This document shows positions 16,916 to 24,987 of a stretch of 64,000 nt of DNA, piece by piece. The notes under the pieces were generated by a model, which worked only from the letters and a program-made list of their open reading frames with translations, was not told the origin of the DNA and did no database searches. Source of the DNA: Acidobacteriota bacterium (GTDB taxonomy: Bacteria > Acidobacteriota > Thermoanaerobaculia > Multivoradales > J023); contig JAJCXO010000080.1 in the NCBI GenBank assembly GCA_029263395.1, positions 1-64,000 on the forward strand, written 5' to 3'. A program made the position numbers and the translations under genes. Positions within the stretch are counted from its first letter, which is position 1; each line of letters opens with the position of its first letter.

Positions 16916-19036
16916 ATGAAGCCTGCGGTGTTGTTCACCGAGGTTGCTTCCACCGAACCGGTCAGGATCCAACGCAAGACCTGGAAGCTGCTTCTGCTCG
17001 TGCTGCTGTCGGCCCTCGCCTTGCGGGCGTGGTACGGCAGCTGGAATCTCAACCAGAATCGTTTTTGGGATGAACAATATGCGCTCAAGAACGTCCGCTC
17101 CCTCCTGTTGACCGGCGACGTCAAGCCAGTCAACGCCTACTATCCGTCGCCCGTTTGGTCGGTGCCACAAGCTGCGGTCTTGAAGCTGTCGGACGTCCTC
17201 TATACGCAAACCGGCAACGGTGCGTTGCGTGTGCTCGACGACCAATTTGGCTTCACGCCAACCGGCATCCTGCTGTGCCGCTGGATTCAAGCGATCTATG
17301 GGACCTTGGCGGTGTGGTTCGTTTTCCTTGCCGGCCGTCGACTGTTTACCTCCCAGATCGCCTTGGTGGCGGCCGCGATGGTCGCCTTTGCACCCTGGGC
17401 AATCCACGCCTCGGGCTACATCAAGCCTGACGGATTGTTGCTGATGTCGATCACCATGGCATTCTGGGCATCCCTAGCGGCAGTTGACTCGCCAACAGTG
17501 AAGCGGCACCTGCTCGCCGGCCTGGCGATTGCGCTGGCCCTCAGTAGCAAGCTCACCGGTGGCTTGATCGCCATGCCTTTGGTGGTTGCTGTGGCGATCC
17601 TCGGTTGGCGAGAGCGGCGTCGGGTTGGCTTGTTGGTGGTGGCGGGTGCTTCCAGCGCCGCGTTTTTCATTGCCCTAAACCCCTATTGGCTGCACTACCT
17701 GTCGTTTCTCAGCGGTCTCAAACGAGACTACGCCATGCGTGCGGGCTGGGCAGAGATGACCCGGCTGTCGATGCCTGGCCGGGTTGTTGGCTTCATCACC
17801 GATGGTTATCTACACGGCTTGGTGCTCGGCAGTGTCAGCCTGGTCGGTTTTGCGCTGTTGGCTGTTGGCGTCCTTCGACGAGGCCGACCCGGAGGCCTGG
17901 GAGCAACCGGGGACCTGATCGGCGAGGGGGGCGCCACGGTGCGTAGTCGTGGCGGCGAGCTCATCAACCTCGCTAAACGCGCCATGTTCCTCGTGTTCCC
18001 TCTGCTCTACACGCTGGTCTACATCGTCCAAACACCTTACTTCAAGCCCAACAACTTCTTGCCGCTGGCGCTTTTCACCGCACTCTCCGCGGCCTGGCTG
18101 TTGATTGGTTGCTGGCGATGGGTGTCCGTACGTTGGCCGCTCGTGCAACACCCTGCCATCGTCGGCGTCCTGGCTGTCATCCTTGTTGCGGGTATCGTGT
18201 TGCCGGGTTGGCTCTACACCTATCGATCCGTGACACCGACCACCCGCGACCTGGCGCGCCTCTACCTCGATCAGGAGCTGAATGCGCCACCGAGCGCCAA
18301 GCTAGTGTTCGCCGAAGCGTGGCAAGAGCCCCGGCCACCCTGGGGCAGTGGCGAGCGGCGTTTGCACGACGGCCTGTCCGCGATCCACGAGGTACCAAAC
18401 CTCGAAAAGTTATCGCCGAGAGCACTCGATCTCAGTGACGGCCTAGTCTTCTTTGGCCACCGCCAGATCGGTGGCAAGACCTTTCTGCGCGAGCGGGAAG
18501 TTGGCGGGCCTGAAGCGCAGGTTACAGTCTTTCGTGCCCAACCGTTCAAAGCCCGCGGTCCGACGATGGTGGCAGTGGCTTATGGCTGGCTCCGCAATGG
18601 ACCCTATCTCGACCTTACGTCCCATCCTTGCATTGATGCGGCACCGGGTTGTCGGGCCGTCGACTTGCCAGTGGATTTGGTAGCCGAAGAGCTCGCCAGC
18701 TTTTTTGTCCTGTTGACCTGGGACAGTCTGGGTGAATCAGCCGAGACGCCACACATCGAGGTCGGTGATCGCAGCCTCGATTTAGTGGTCGCTTCCAAGC
18801 AGCCTAGCGGCATGCTCTACGTCTCGCCACGTTTCCAACTCGGCGACGGACCGCGGGTCGCACGGTTGGTACGGGACGATGACTTTGGGGATGATGACTT
18901 GGAGGACGATGACTGTGAGGACGATGACTTGGAGGACGACGACTGTGTGGGCGATGACTGTGAGGGCGACGATCGGACGGAAGGTGGGATGTTGATCCAA
19001 TTAGCGCGTTGGGTCCCCGGAAGAGCGCCCAGCTGA
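16916..19036 (+). CDS. GT39-like membrane glycosyltransferase with Asp-rich repeat tail
   Basis: A 706-residue polytopic membrane protein of the GT-C (dolichyl-P-mannose:protein mannosyltransferase, ArnT-like) superfamily. The first lumenal loop holds the Asp-Glu motif in NRFWDEQYALKN, and about ten to twelve hydrophobic helices fill residues 20-430. It would use a polyprenyl-phosphate sugar to glycosylate a periplasmic acceptor. The soluble C-terminal part (about 440-650) is unassigned. Residues 654-690 consist of DDDxx repeats (DDDFG, DDDLE, DDDCE and so on), extremely acidic with interspersed Cys, followed by a short tail ending WVPGRAPS. The repeats are a DNA-level 15-bp expansion. No Shine-Dalgarno is evident before the ATG. 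Confidence 0.85.
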   Translation: MKPAVLFTEVASTEPVRIQRKTWKLLLLVLLSALALRAWYGSWNLNQNRFWDEQYALKNVRSLLLTGDVKPVNAYYPSPVWSVPQAAVLKLSDVLYTQTGNGALRVLDDQFGFTPTGILLCRWIQAIYGTLAVWFVFLAGRRLFTSQIALVAAAMVAFAPWAIHASGYIKPDGLLLMSITMAFWASLAAVDSPTVKRHLLAGLAIALALSSKLTGGLIAMPLVVAVAILGWRERRRVGLLVVAGASSAAFFIALNPYWLHYLSFLSGLKRDYAMRAGWAEMTRLSMPGRVVGFITDGYLHGLVLGSVSLVGFALLAVGVLRRGRPGGLGATGDLIGEGGATVRSRGGELINLAKRAMFLVFPLLYTLVYIVQTPYFKPNNFLPLALFTALSAAWLLIGCWRWVSVRWPLVQHPAIVGVLAVILVAGIVLPGWLYTYRSVTPTTRDLARLYLDQELNAPPSAKLVFAEAWQEPRPPWGSGERRLHDGLSAIHEVPNLEKLSPRALDLSDGLVFFGHRQIGGKTFLREREVGGPEAQVTVFRAQPFKARGPTMVAVAYGWLRNGPYLDLTSHPCIDAAPGCRAVDLPVDLVAEELASFFVLLTWDSLGESAETPHIEVGDRSLDLVVASKQPSGMLYVSPRFQLGDGPRVARLVRDDDFGDDDLEDDDCEDDDLEDDDCVGDDCEGDDRTEGGMLIQLARWVPGRAPS
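18875..18964 (+). repeat. 15-bp in-frame tandem repeat coding for DDDxx
   Basis: Six 15-base units based on GACGATGACTTGGAG lie in frame inside the 3' end of the GT39-like gene. They differ mainly at the codons for the fourth and fifth residues (Phe, Leu or Cys, then Gly, Glu or Val). A partial unit follows. This is a coding minisatellite. Confidence 0.85.
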
Positions 19037-19708
19037 CGAACTGCGGTCACCGTTTTCGAAGCGTGTTGACCCCTTTTGTCGACGATTGACGCGTTTACGC
19101 ACAGACCATTATGAAACGCATCGTCGATCGCATGTCGTGCCTGCTAGCAATACTCGTAAGGTCTCCCTGCGGCTGCGTTCCTCGCTCTGAGCCCCGGTAT
19201 CCGGCTGCCGGAACCCAACAACAATAGAACATCGAGCGCTTTGCCTTGTTGAACGTCAATGCGGTCAAGCACTACCTGTGCTTTTCCTTGATCAGTCTCA
19301 ACGCGGTCAAGCGCAAGATGCACTTTGCCAGGATGAGCGTCAACTGGGTCAAGCGCAAGATGCGCTTTGCCATTATGAGTGTCAACGCGGTCAAGTGCAA
19401 TCTGTGCTTTGCCCTGATGAGTCTCAACGCGGTCAAGCGCAGCGTGTGCTTTGCCTTGATGAGTATCAACATGTTCAAGTGCAGCGTGCACTTTGCCATG
19501 TCGGATCGCAAACTGGTCAAGTGCAGCGTGCACTTTGCCATGTCTGATCGCAAAACGGTCAAGCGTGGCGTGTGCTTGACCTGAGTCAAGAGAATAGAGG
19601 CCAAGCAAGACATGACTCGAGGCGGAGAGTCCGCATGTCGAGCTCTGTTGATGTTCGTCTTGACCTGAGTACGGATCTATGAGGTCAAGCAAGCTGTGTT
19701 GATCAACA
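19037..19708. other. Repeat-rich intergenic region
   Basis: About 670 bases between the GT39-like gene and the CGNR gene without a convincing gene. Its central half is the 42-bp tandem array at 19264-19557; degenerate units extend it to about 19229-19590. Several frames on both strands stay open across the array because 42 is divisible by three. On the minus strand the array reads as a 14-residue repeat with consensus close to LDRVDTHQGKAHAA, and looser matches continue to about 19700, but no start codon with a ribosome binding site was found. The rest shows nothing clear. Confidence 0.6.
19264..19557 (-). repeat. Seven 42-bp tandem repeats
   Basis: Seven contiguous 42-base units begin at 19264, 19306, 19348, 19390, 19432, 19474 and 19516; partial units flank both ends. 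Each unit begins GTCAAGCGCA or close, and contains an imperfect inverted repeat (AAGCGCA...TGCGCTTT) able to form a small hairpin. There are no spacers, so it is not a CRISPR array. The units differ from each other at many positions, so the array is not very recent. Confidence 0.9.
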
Positions 19709-20353
19709 CTAGCGCCGATAAGAAATCCGTGAGCGTTTGCCGAGTCGGTGGTAATGGCGGAGCGCCTTGTCGCGGTTGCCACAGGTCCGTCGTTCACACC
19801 ACACGCGCTGACCTGAAGGGCTCCGATCAACGAAGAACAGTCGGCACTCCTTAGCGGCACATTGGCGCACATGGGGCCGACCTTGGAGGGAGATCAACAA
19901 TTCGGCCGCCGATCGCAATACTGGCCACACCATGCGGTCAAGGGCGCTCTCTTCGCCGGCCCATCCCCAAGTCAAGCCGTTTTTGCCGGGCACCAGCTGC
20001 ATCGCCGGCAGCGCGGCTGCCAGAGCGGTATTGAGCCTCTCGAGATCGTTTGCGGAGGGCTCTCGTCCCCTGCCGGTGGCGAGGAAGATTCGAGACAGTG
20101 TTAGGCGCATCTCGGCTGTTTGGGTGAACACTGCCTGCGCTGCTTCTGGCTCCGACTTCGCCCGCTGAGCCATGAGCCCTGCTTCCGTCGGCGACACCAG
20201 GCCAACCTGCTGACCCCAAGTCATCAACTCGGAGTAACTCTGCACACCTTGTTGCCGATTGTTCGTCCGTGCGGCTGCTGTATTCACGAACGCCACACAG
20301 AGGTCGCCGGCAAGCTCGAGCTGGGGGCCACGGGGAGGTTTAGCTTTTGCCAT
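19709..20353 (-). CDS. CGNR zinc-finger protein (ABATE domain)
   Basis: A 214-residue putative transcriptional regulator. The N-terminal ABATE-like domain (about 10-150) starts LELAGDLCVAFVNTA. The C-terminal zinc finger has the family order: RQCAAKECRLFFVDRSPSGQ, then RVWCERRTCGNRDKALRHYH, giving four Cys ligands and the Cys-Gly-Asn-Arg signature. The family is widespread and thought to bind DNA; targets are unknown. Its 3' end abuts the 42-bp repeat array. The gap upstream contains AT-rich words and hairpins that could be its promoter. Confidence 0.88.
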   Translation of the reverse strand: MAKAKPPRGPQLELAGDLCVAFVNTAAARTNNRQQGVQSYSELMTWGQQVGLVSPTEAGLMAQRAKSEPEAAQAVFTQTAEMRLTLSRIFLATGRGREPSANDLERLNTALAAALPAMQLVPGKNGLTWGWAGEESALDRMVWPVLRSAAELLISLQGRPHVRQCAAKECRLFFVDRSPSGQRVWCERRTCGNRDKALRHYHRLGKRSRISYRR

Positions 20354-20677
20354 CGTCGTAGTCTAACCCGGAGAGATTCGTCTGCGGGAGATTCTACTGC
20401 CTCAAACCCTGAGGAGCTTGCCTGTTGCTGTGCTCGGTGCAAGAGGGCTGGGGGCCCTGGCCAACCTTCCGGGCCCAGCCTTGCACCGATACCGTGACGC
20501 TGAGAAAAAATCTCAAAAAAATGACACCTTATGGAGCCCAATGACGCGTCTACTAGGTAAGCAATATTGACCGGATGAGCTGCCTGTTATGAATACTCAT
20601 CAGGTTTCCTTGGGAGGGTGAGTCTTCGGTCCTGGGCCTCGTTTGAGGCCCAGGATCGAGGCTCAGATCCAGTCCTG
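20354..20677. other. Intergenic region with several hairpins
   Basis: Between the CGNR gene and the guaB end, no gene is evident. It contains a long imperfect hairpin at 20436-20487 (GGTGCAAG...CTTGCACC with GGCTGG/CCAGCC and GGGCCC-type pairing), an A-rich stretch at 20501-20521, a GATGAG/CTCATC pairing near 20575-20608 and a perfect hairpin at 20630-20655. The A-rich stretch could belong to a promoter. Confidence 0.4.
20630..20655 (-). terminator. Terminator-like hairpin downstream of guaB
   Basis: TCCTGGGCCTC at 20630-20640 pairs perfectly with GAGGCCCAGGA at 20645-20655 around a GTTT loop. It is the first strong hairpin after guaB and the small frame that follows. It lacks a T-run on either strand, so intrinsic termination is uncertain. 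Confidence 0.5.
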
Positions 20678-20866
20678 TCAGGCCTCGCCGTCGATTTCAA
20701 TACCGGTGACGTTGGCGGTCCAGTGATCCTTGGGCAGCCGAGAAAGGACTTCGAGCTTGTCCTTGCTCAGATGGTGGATTTGGTCGCGGGCGCTGGGCAT
20801 GCGATCACGATTTCTGTGGGCAACGGTTCGAGCAGGTCTCTGGGGCGAAACGACTCGGGTCGGCAA
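20678..20866 (-). CDS. Possible small protein after guaB
   Basis: A 62-codon frame starting at a TTG, with an inner ATG at 20800 that would give 40 residues (MPSARDQIHHLSKDKLEVLS at its start). It begins 19 bases after the guaB stop on the same strand and ends 22 bases before a strong hairpin, so it would be the last cistron of the guaB unit. The inner part is amphipathic and its composition looks protein-like, but no ribosome binding site or family is visible. It may be a chance frame. Confidence 0.28.
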   Translation of the reverse strand: MPTRVVSPQRPARTVAHRNRDRMPSARDQIHHLSKDKLEVLSRLPKDHWTANVTGIEIDGEA

Positions 20867-20885
20867 AACTGCGGTCCGCGCCGCG

Positions 20886-22355
20886 CTAGCGCTCCACCCA
20901 ATAGTTCGGCGCTTCCTTGGTGATCATGACGTCGTGGGCGTGACTCTCTTTGTGGCCGGCGGCCGAGATCCGCACGAATTTGGCTTTGGTGCGCAACTCC
21001 TCGATCGAGGCACAGCCGGAGAGGCCCATGCCGGAGCGCAGGCCGCCGGTCATTTGTTGGATCATCTGATGGACGCTGCCTTTGTAGGGCACCATACCTT
21101 CGATGCCTTCCGGCACCATCTTGGCCAGGGTTGGTGCATCTTCTTGGAAGTAGCGGTCGGCGCTGCCTTGAGCCATGGCGGAGAGTGAACCCATGCCGCG
21201 GTAGGCCTTGAAGGACCGCCCCTGGTAGAGGATGGTCTCGCCCGGGCTCTCTTCGGTGCCGGCGAACAACGAGCCGATCATGACGCTGTGGGCGCCGGCG
21301 GCAATCGCTTTGGTGAAGTCGCCAGAGAACTTGATGCCACCATCGGCGACGGCGGGAATACCGGCTTCGGCGGCGGCGCGCGCACAGTCGACGATGGCGG
21401 TGATCTGCGGCATGCCGGCGCCGGTAACGATGCGGGTGGTGCAGATCGACCCCGGTCCGATGCCGACTTTGATGCCGTCGGCGCCACGTTCCGCCAGGTC
21501 GCGGGCCCCTTGCTCGGTGGCGACGTTGCCAGCCAGGATGCGGGCGTCGGGGAAACGTTCACGCAAGGTTTCGAGGGCGTTCAAAACACCCCGACTATGA
21601 GCATGGGAGGAGTCGAGTACCAACATGTCGGCTTTAGCGTCGAGCAGGGCGGCGGCACGGTCGAGAAAGTCGCCGCTGGCGCCAACCGCGGCTCCGACTC
21701 GCAGGCGCCCGAGGCCGTCTTTGCAGGCGCTGGGGTACTCGAGCATTTTCTGGATGTCTTTGACGGTGATCAGACCGGTGAGATGGCCGTCTTCGACCAC
21801 CAGTAGCTTCTCGATGCGATGCTGGTGGAGCAGGGCCTTGGCTTCCTCGAGGGTTGTGCCCGCCGGAACCGTTATCAGATTGTCGCGAGTCATCAGCGCG
21901 CTCACCGGCCTCTCGCTGTTGGACTCGAAGCGTAGATCACGGTTGGTCAGAATGCCGACCAACTTGCCGTCTTCGTCGGTGACTGGGACGCCGGAGATCT
22001 TGAAGCGCGCCATCATCTGGAGAGCTTCCTTGATCTTTTGATGCGGACGCATGGTCACGGGGTCGACGATCATTCCGGCTTCGGAGCGCTTGACCTTGTC
22101 AACTTCCTCAGCCTGTCGTTCAACGCTCAAGTTCTTGTGGACAATCCCGAGGCCACCTTCCTGGGCGAGGGCAATCGCCAATGCCGATTCGGTGACGGTG
22201 TCCATGGCCGCGGACAGCAGCGGTACGTTGAGTCGGATGCCACGGACCACTTCGGTTTCGAGACGAACCTCATTGGGGTGAACCTCGGACAGACCGGGCT
22301 CTAGGAGCACATCATCGAATGTCAGAGCTAAACGGGGGGCGTCGAGACTGAACAT
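20886..22355 (-). CDS. guaB: IMP dehydrogenase
   Basis: A 489-residue enzyme oxidising IMP to XMP with NAD+, the committed step to GTP. The (beta/alpha)8 barrel starts at [13 protein letters not shown], and two CBS domains are inserted at about 95-210. The catalytic Cys lies in [15 protein letters not shown], the DGGIKFSGD phosphate site follows, and the mobile flap carries YRGMGS. The ATG at 22355 is chosen because GGAG sits nine bases upstream and it gives the standard N-terminus; the frame continues 36 codons further upstream without support. No guaA lies in the window. It faces the ECF sigma gene divergently. Confidence 0.96.
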   Translation of the reverse strand: MFSLDAPRLALTFDDVLLEPGLSEVHPNEVRLETEVVRGIRLNVPLLSAAMDTVTESALAIALAQEGGLGIVHKNLSVERQAEEVDKVKRSEAGMIVDPVTMRPHQKIKEALQMMARFKISGVPVTDEDGKLVGILTNRDLRFESNSERPVSALMTRDNLITVPAGTTLEEAKALLHQHRIEKLLVVEDGHLTGLITVKDIQKMLEYPSACKDGLGRLRVGAAVGASGDFLDRAAALLDAKADMLVLDSSHAHSRGVLNALETLRERFPDARILAGNVATEQGARDLAERGADGIKVGIGPGSICTTRIVTGAGMPQITAIVDCARAAAEAGIPAVADGGIKFSGDFTKAIAAGAHSVMIGSLFAGTEESPGETILYQGRSFKAYRGMGSLSAMAQGSADRYFQEDAPTLAKMVPEGIEGMVPYKGSVHQMIQQMTGGLRSGMGLSGCASIEELRTKAKFVRISAAGHKESHAHDVMITKEAPNYWVER

Positions 22356-22487
22356 GGGCTCGTTCTCCAGGGCATATGATTTTTCTCGGAATACGTAGGA
22401 TGGGCGGATTCGTGAAGAATAACACGCTCGGCCGAGAGACTTACCAAGGGATTCAAACCCCACGTCTAGATACGGTATCTAAGGGGC

Positions 22488-23180
22488 ATGATGATGGACC
22501 TCCGAGCCGAAAGCGCCCGCGAAGTTGGCCGAGAGACCGCAGGGCCCGGTATCACGAGCTTGCCAGGTGGCTTGCCGATAGAGGTTGCTGCCGAGAAACC
22601 GGAGGCCTGTTACGCTCGCCTGGAAGGGGCACCTCAGACGGTGGAGACTGAATCGACAGCCACGGAACAATTGGTCGAGCAGGCGCAGTCGGGCGATGTG
22701 GCGGCCTTCGAAGTGTTGTACCGCCAGCATGCGGAGCGGGTGTATGCCCTGTGTTTGCGGATGAGCGGCAACGCCCAAGAGGCAGAAGAGCTGACGCAGG
22801 ACGCGTTTGTGCGGGCGTGGGGAAAACTCGAGACGTTTCGCGGCCAGAGCGCGTTCTCGTCGTGGCTGCACCGTTTGACGGTCAACGTAGTGCTCGGGCG
22901 TTGGCGCTCGAAAGGGCGACATCGCGAACGGGTAGTCTCGCTGGCCGATGTCGCAACGCTCGGAGAGCACAACAAGCACCCCGAGCCCCGGCTGGCAGTG
23001 GATCTGGAACGAGCCATCGCTGGACTACCTGCCGGCGCACGGACGGTGTTCGTGTTGCACGACATCGAAGGCCATCGACATCGAGATATCGCTGATATGA
23101 CAGGGCTGGCGGTGGGTACATCCAAAACCCAGCTTCACCGGGCACGACGGTTGTTGAGGAAGGCGCTGGGTTATGCATGA
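22488..23180 (+). CDS. ECF-type RNA polymerase sigma factor
   Basis: A 230-residue sigma-70 family factor. The first 60 residues are an unaligned N-terminal extension. Region 2 runs from DVAAFEVLYRQHAERVYALC to RAWGKLETFRGQSAFSSWLHRL, and region 4 from AIAGLPAGARTVFVLHDIEG to TSKTQLHRARRLLRKAL. It would redirect RNA polymerase to envelope or stress promoters. Three consecutive ATGs open the gene; AAGGGG lies seven bases before the third (22494), which may be the true start. The anti-sigma gene begins 63 bases downstream. Confidence 0.93.
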   Translation: MMMDLRAESAREVGRETAGPGITSLPGGLPIEVAAEKPEACYARLEGAPQTVETESTATEQLVEQAQSGDVAAFEVLYRQHAERVYALCLRMSGNAQEAEELTQDAFVRAWGKLETFRGQSAFSSWLHRLTVNVVLGRWRSKGRHRERVVSLADVATLGEHNKHPEPRLAVDLERAIAGLPAGARTVFVLHDIEGHRHRDIADMTGLAVGTSKTQLHRARRLLRKALGYA

Positions 23181-23271
23181 GACTCCAGACAGGCATAGGA
23201 CCCTAAACAGGCATAGGACCTGGACAAGCGTGAGACTACGGACATGTGTGAGACACCAGATATGAGAGAGA
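23173..23271 (+). repeat. Degenerate 17-18-bp direct repeats at the sigma/anti-sigma junction
   Basis: Five to six degenerate units, each ending in GGACC or GAGAC, occupy the end of the sigma gene and the start of the anti-sigma gene. The word ACAGGCATAGGACC occurs twice exactly, at about 23189-23202 and 23207-23220; later units have drifted (ACAAGCGTGAGAC, ACATGTGTGAGAC, AGATATGAGAGAGAC). The repeats contain both possible start codons of the anti-sigma gene. Confidence 0.6.
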
Positions 23272-23960
23272 CAAAAAGCCCGGAGCCGAGCTGCCGTCAG
23301 GTTGACCCGTTGCTCGATGATTTGATTGATGGACAGCTATCAGAAGGCCAACAAGAAGCGGTGCGACGCCACCTGGCCGGATGCCAGGCATGTCGTGAAC
23401 AGCTGGCTTCTCTCGAGCGGTTGCTCGACGAGGTGGCCGCTTTGCCGCGTGCCGTCGAGGTACCAAGGGATCTTTGGTCTGATATCGAGCCTCGGTTGAC
23501 CGAGCGCCCGATGGCAGCGACGTCGGGTCGCTGGCCAGACCTTCGACAAGTCGCCGCTGCGCTGTTGTTCATGACTTTGGGTGGAGTGTTGACGCATTTT
23601 GTACAGCCAGCATTGCGCCGGCCGGTCGATGTTTCAAACCCGCAACCGAGCACCACGGTACAGACAGTAGAGCTCATGGCCACCGAGCGGCGAGCTGACT
23701 TCGCGCTCGCAGAAGCTGACTACCTGCGGGCCAAGGAAGCCTTGTGGTCGGCGGTTTACAGCAATCGCCAGGACGTGTCGCCAGTGACCCGTGACGTGGT
23801 GGAGCGTAATCTGGAGGTGATCGATCAAGCGATTCGGGAGTTGCGGGCGGCGCTGCATGTCGACCCGGGGAATCACCAACTCGAAAATCTGTTACTGGGA
23901 CAACATCGTACGGAAATCGATCTCCTCCAACGCTTGGCGCTGAGGACTTCGGAGATATGA
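23244..23960 (+). CDS. Anti-sigma factor with zinc-finger domain
   Basis: A 238-residue membrane protein pairing with the ECF sigma factor just upstream. The N-terminal anti-sigma zinc-binding domain has the His-x3-Cys-x2-Cys signature in RRHLAGCQACREQL, with CRQVDPLLDDLIDGQL before it. One membrane helix follows (VAAALLFMTLGGVLTHFV, about 95-113), then a periplasmic helical region of about 120 residues. It would hold the sigma factor at the inner membrane until a periplasmic signal arrives. The start is either 23244 or 23262; both lie in short repeats without a good ribosome binding site. Confidence 0.88.
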   Translation: MCETPDMRETKSPEPSCRQVDPLLDDLIDGQLSEGQQEAVRRHLAGCQACREQLASLERLLDEVAALPRAVEVPRDLWSDIEPRLTERPMAATSGRWPDLRQVAAALLFMTLGGVLTHFVQPALRRPVDVSNPQPSTTVQTVELMATERRADFALAEADYLRAKEALWSAVYSNRQDVSPVTRDVVERNLEVIDQAIRELRAALHVDPGNHQLENLLLGQHRTEIDLLQRLALRTSEI

Positions 23961-24013
23961 AGATCAGGGAGATATCCCACGGCGATACCCTCGCCCGGGA
24001 ACAAGGAGACGTG

Positions 24014-24907
24014 ATGGCATCAATTCGAGTTCATTTGTTGATCGCCTCTTGCGGTCTGTTGATGTTGGCCGCTGCTGCCGCGGCAGGTTCTGAGGTCGAA
24101 CGGCGTGTCCCGGCGCGGCCCGACGGCCTGGTGACGGTGAGTAATGTTGCTGGCTCAGTGACGGTGGTGGGTTGGAACCGTGATGAAGTCGAAGTCATCG
24201 GTTACCTCGGGCATAGAGTCGAGGAGCTCGAGATCGACAGCTCAGGTCGAGTAACGGATATCGAGGTTGAGCTGCGGGGTCGCAGCCATGGCTCGGACTC
24301 TAGCGCTCGCCTCGAGATTCGGGTGCCGCAGGGGAGTGATCTCGATATTGAAGTCGTGAGCGCGGAAGTTGAAGTCTCTGACGTACACGGCGACGTGACG
24401 ATTGAAACCGTGAGCGGGTCGATCGACCTCGAGGGTACTTCGAAGGCGGCGGATCTGGAGTCGGTGAGCGGCTCGATCAACGTCGAGGGTAATTTTGATC
24501 GCTTGGATGCCGAATCCGTGAGCGGCCGGATCCGAGTACGGGGCGAAGCACGAGAGGTGGAACTCAGCACCGTCAGTGGTGAGCTCGAGCTCCGGGTTGA
24601 TGGCATCCGTCGCGGTGATCTGTCGACTACCTCGGGCAGCATCGAACTCGTCGGCAAACTCGACGCCCGCGCCGAAATCGAAGCCGACAGTCACAGCGGC
24701 AGGGTTGAACTACAGTTACCTCCTTCGACTTCGGCACGGTTTCGGGTATCGACCCACAGCGGCCGGATTAGCAACGAGCTTGGGCCGCCAGCGGAACGCA
24801 CCAGTCGCTACGGACCAGGGCGAAAGCTCGAGTTCGAACTCGGCGGAGGAGATGGCCGGATCACGATCGACACCTTCAGTGGCAGCGTCTCACTGCGTCG
24901 CCGTTAG
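24014..24907 (+). CDS. DUF4097-type beta-repeat secreted protein
   Basis: A 297-residue exported protein from the ATG at 24014, which has AAGGAG six bases upstream and starts a signal peptide (MASIRVHLLIASCGLLMLAA). The mature part is a right-handed beta-repeat domain of the DUF4097 adhesin-like family: VSGSIDLEG, VSGSINVEG, VSGRIRVRG, VSGELELRV and TSGSIELVG recur about every 18-20 residues. Family members commonly sit beside ECF sigma/anti-sigma pairs and anti-sigma-like proteins, but their activity is unknown. An alternative start at 23957 overlaps the anti-sigma stop by ATGA. It is the third gene of the sigma operon. Confidence 0.88.
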   Translation: MASIRVHLLIASCGLLMLAAAAAAGSEVERRVPARPDGLVTVSNVAGSVTVVGWNRDEVEVIGYLGHRVEELEIDSSGRVTDIEVELRGRSHGSDSSARLEIRVPQGSDLDIEVVSAEVEVSDVHGDVTIETVSGSIDLEGTSKAADLESVSGSINVEGNFDRLDAESVSGRIRVRGEAREVELSTVSGELELRVDGIRRGDLSTTSGSIELVGKLDARAEIEADSHSGRVELQLPPSTSARFRVSTHSGRISNELGPPAERTSRYGPGRKLEFELGGGDGRITIDTFSGSVSLRRR

Positions 24908-24987
24908 TCTGGAACGCTTACAAGAACGCATCGAGGGGGCTCTCAGGAAGGCGAGAAACGGATTTCTGGATGGACTCTAGTTAACGT

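Noticed and set aside
16457-17407. A 316-codon minus-strand frame across the prenyltransferase/glycosyltransferase junction
   Set aside because: It overlaps the 5' parts of two well-supported genes, has no family features and no ribosome binding site; it is a shadow frame in GC-rich DNA.
19130-19210. Another copy of the MITE-like element near the tandem array
   Set aside because: GC-rich words look similar, but no ordered run of matches was found.
19264-19557. CRISPR array
   Set aside because: The 42-bp units are contiguous without spacers and there are no cas genes.
19144-19872. A 242-codon minus-strand frame covering the 42-bp array, as a confident gene
   Set aside because: Its start lies inside the CGNR gene in another phase and no ribosome binding site is seen. 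It is kept only as a possibility under the array.
22441-22470. A tRNA, suggested by a T-loop-like GATTCAAACCC
   Set aside because: No matching acceptor or anticodon stem surrounds it, and the sigma gene begins at once.
24908-24987. A further fragment of the MITE-like element
   Set aside because: Only a short word (AACGCATCGAG) matches; too little to claim.
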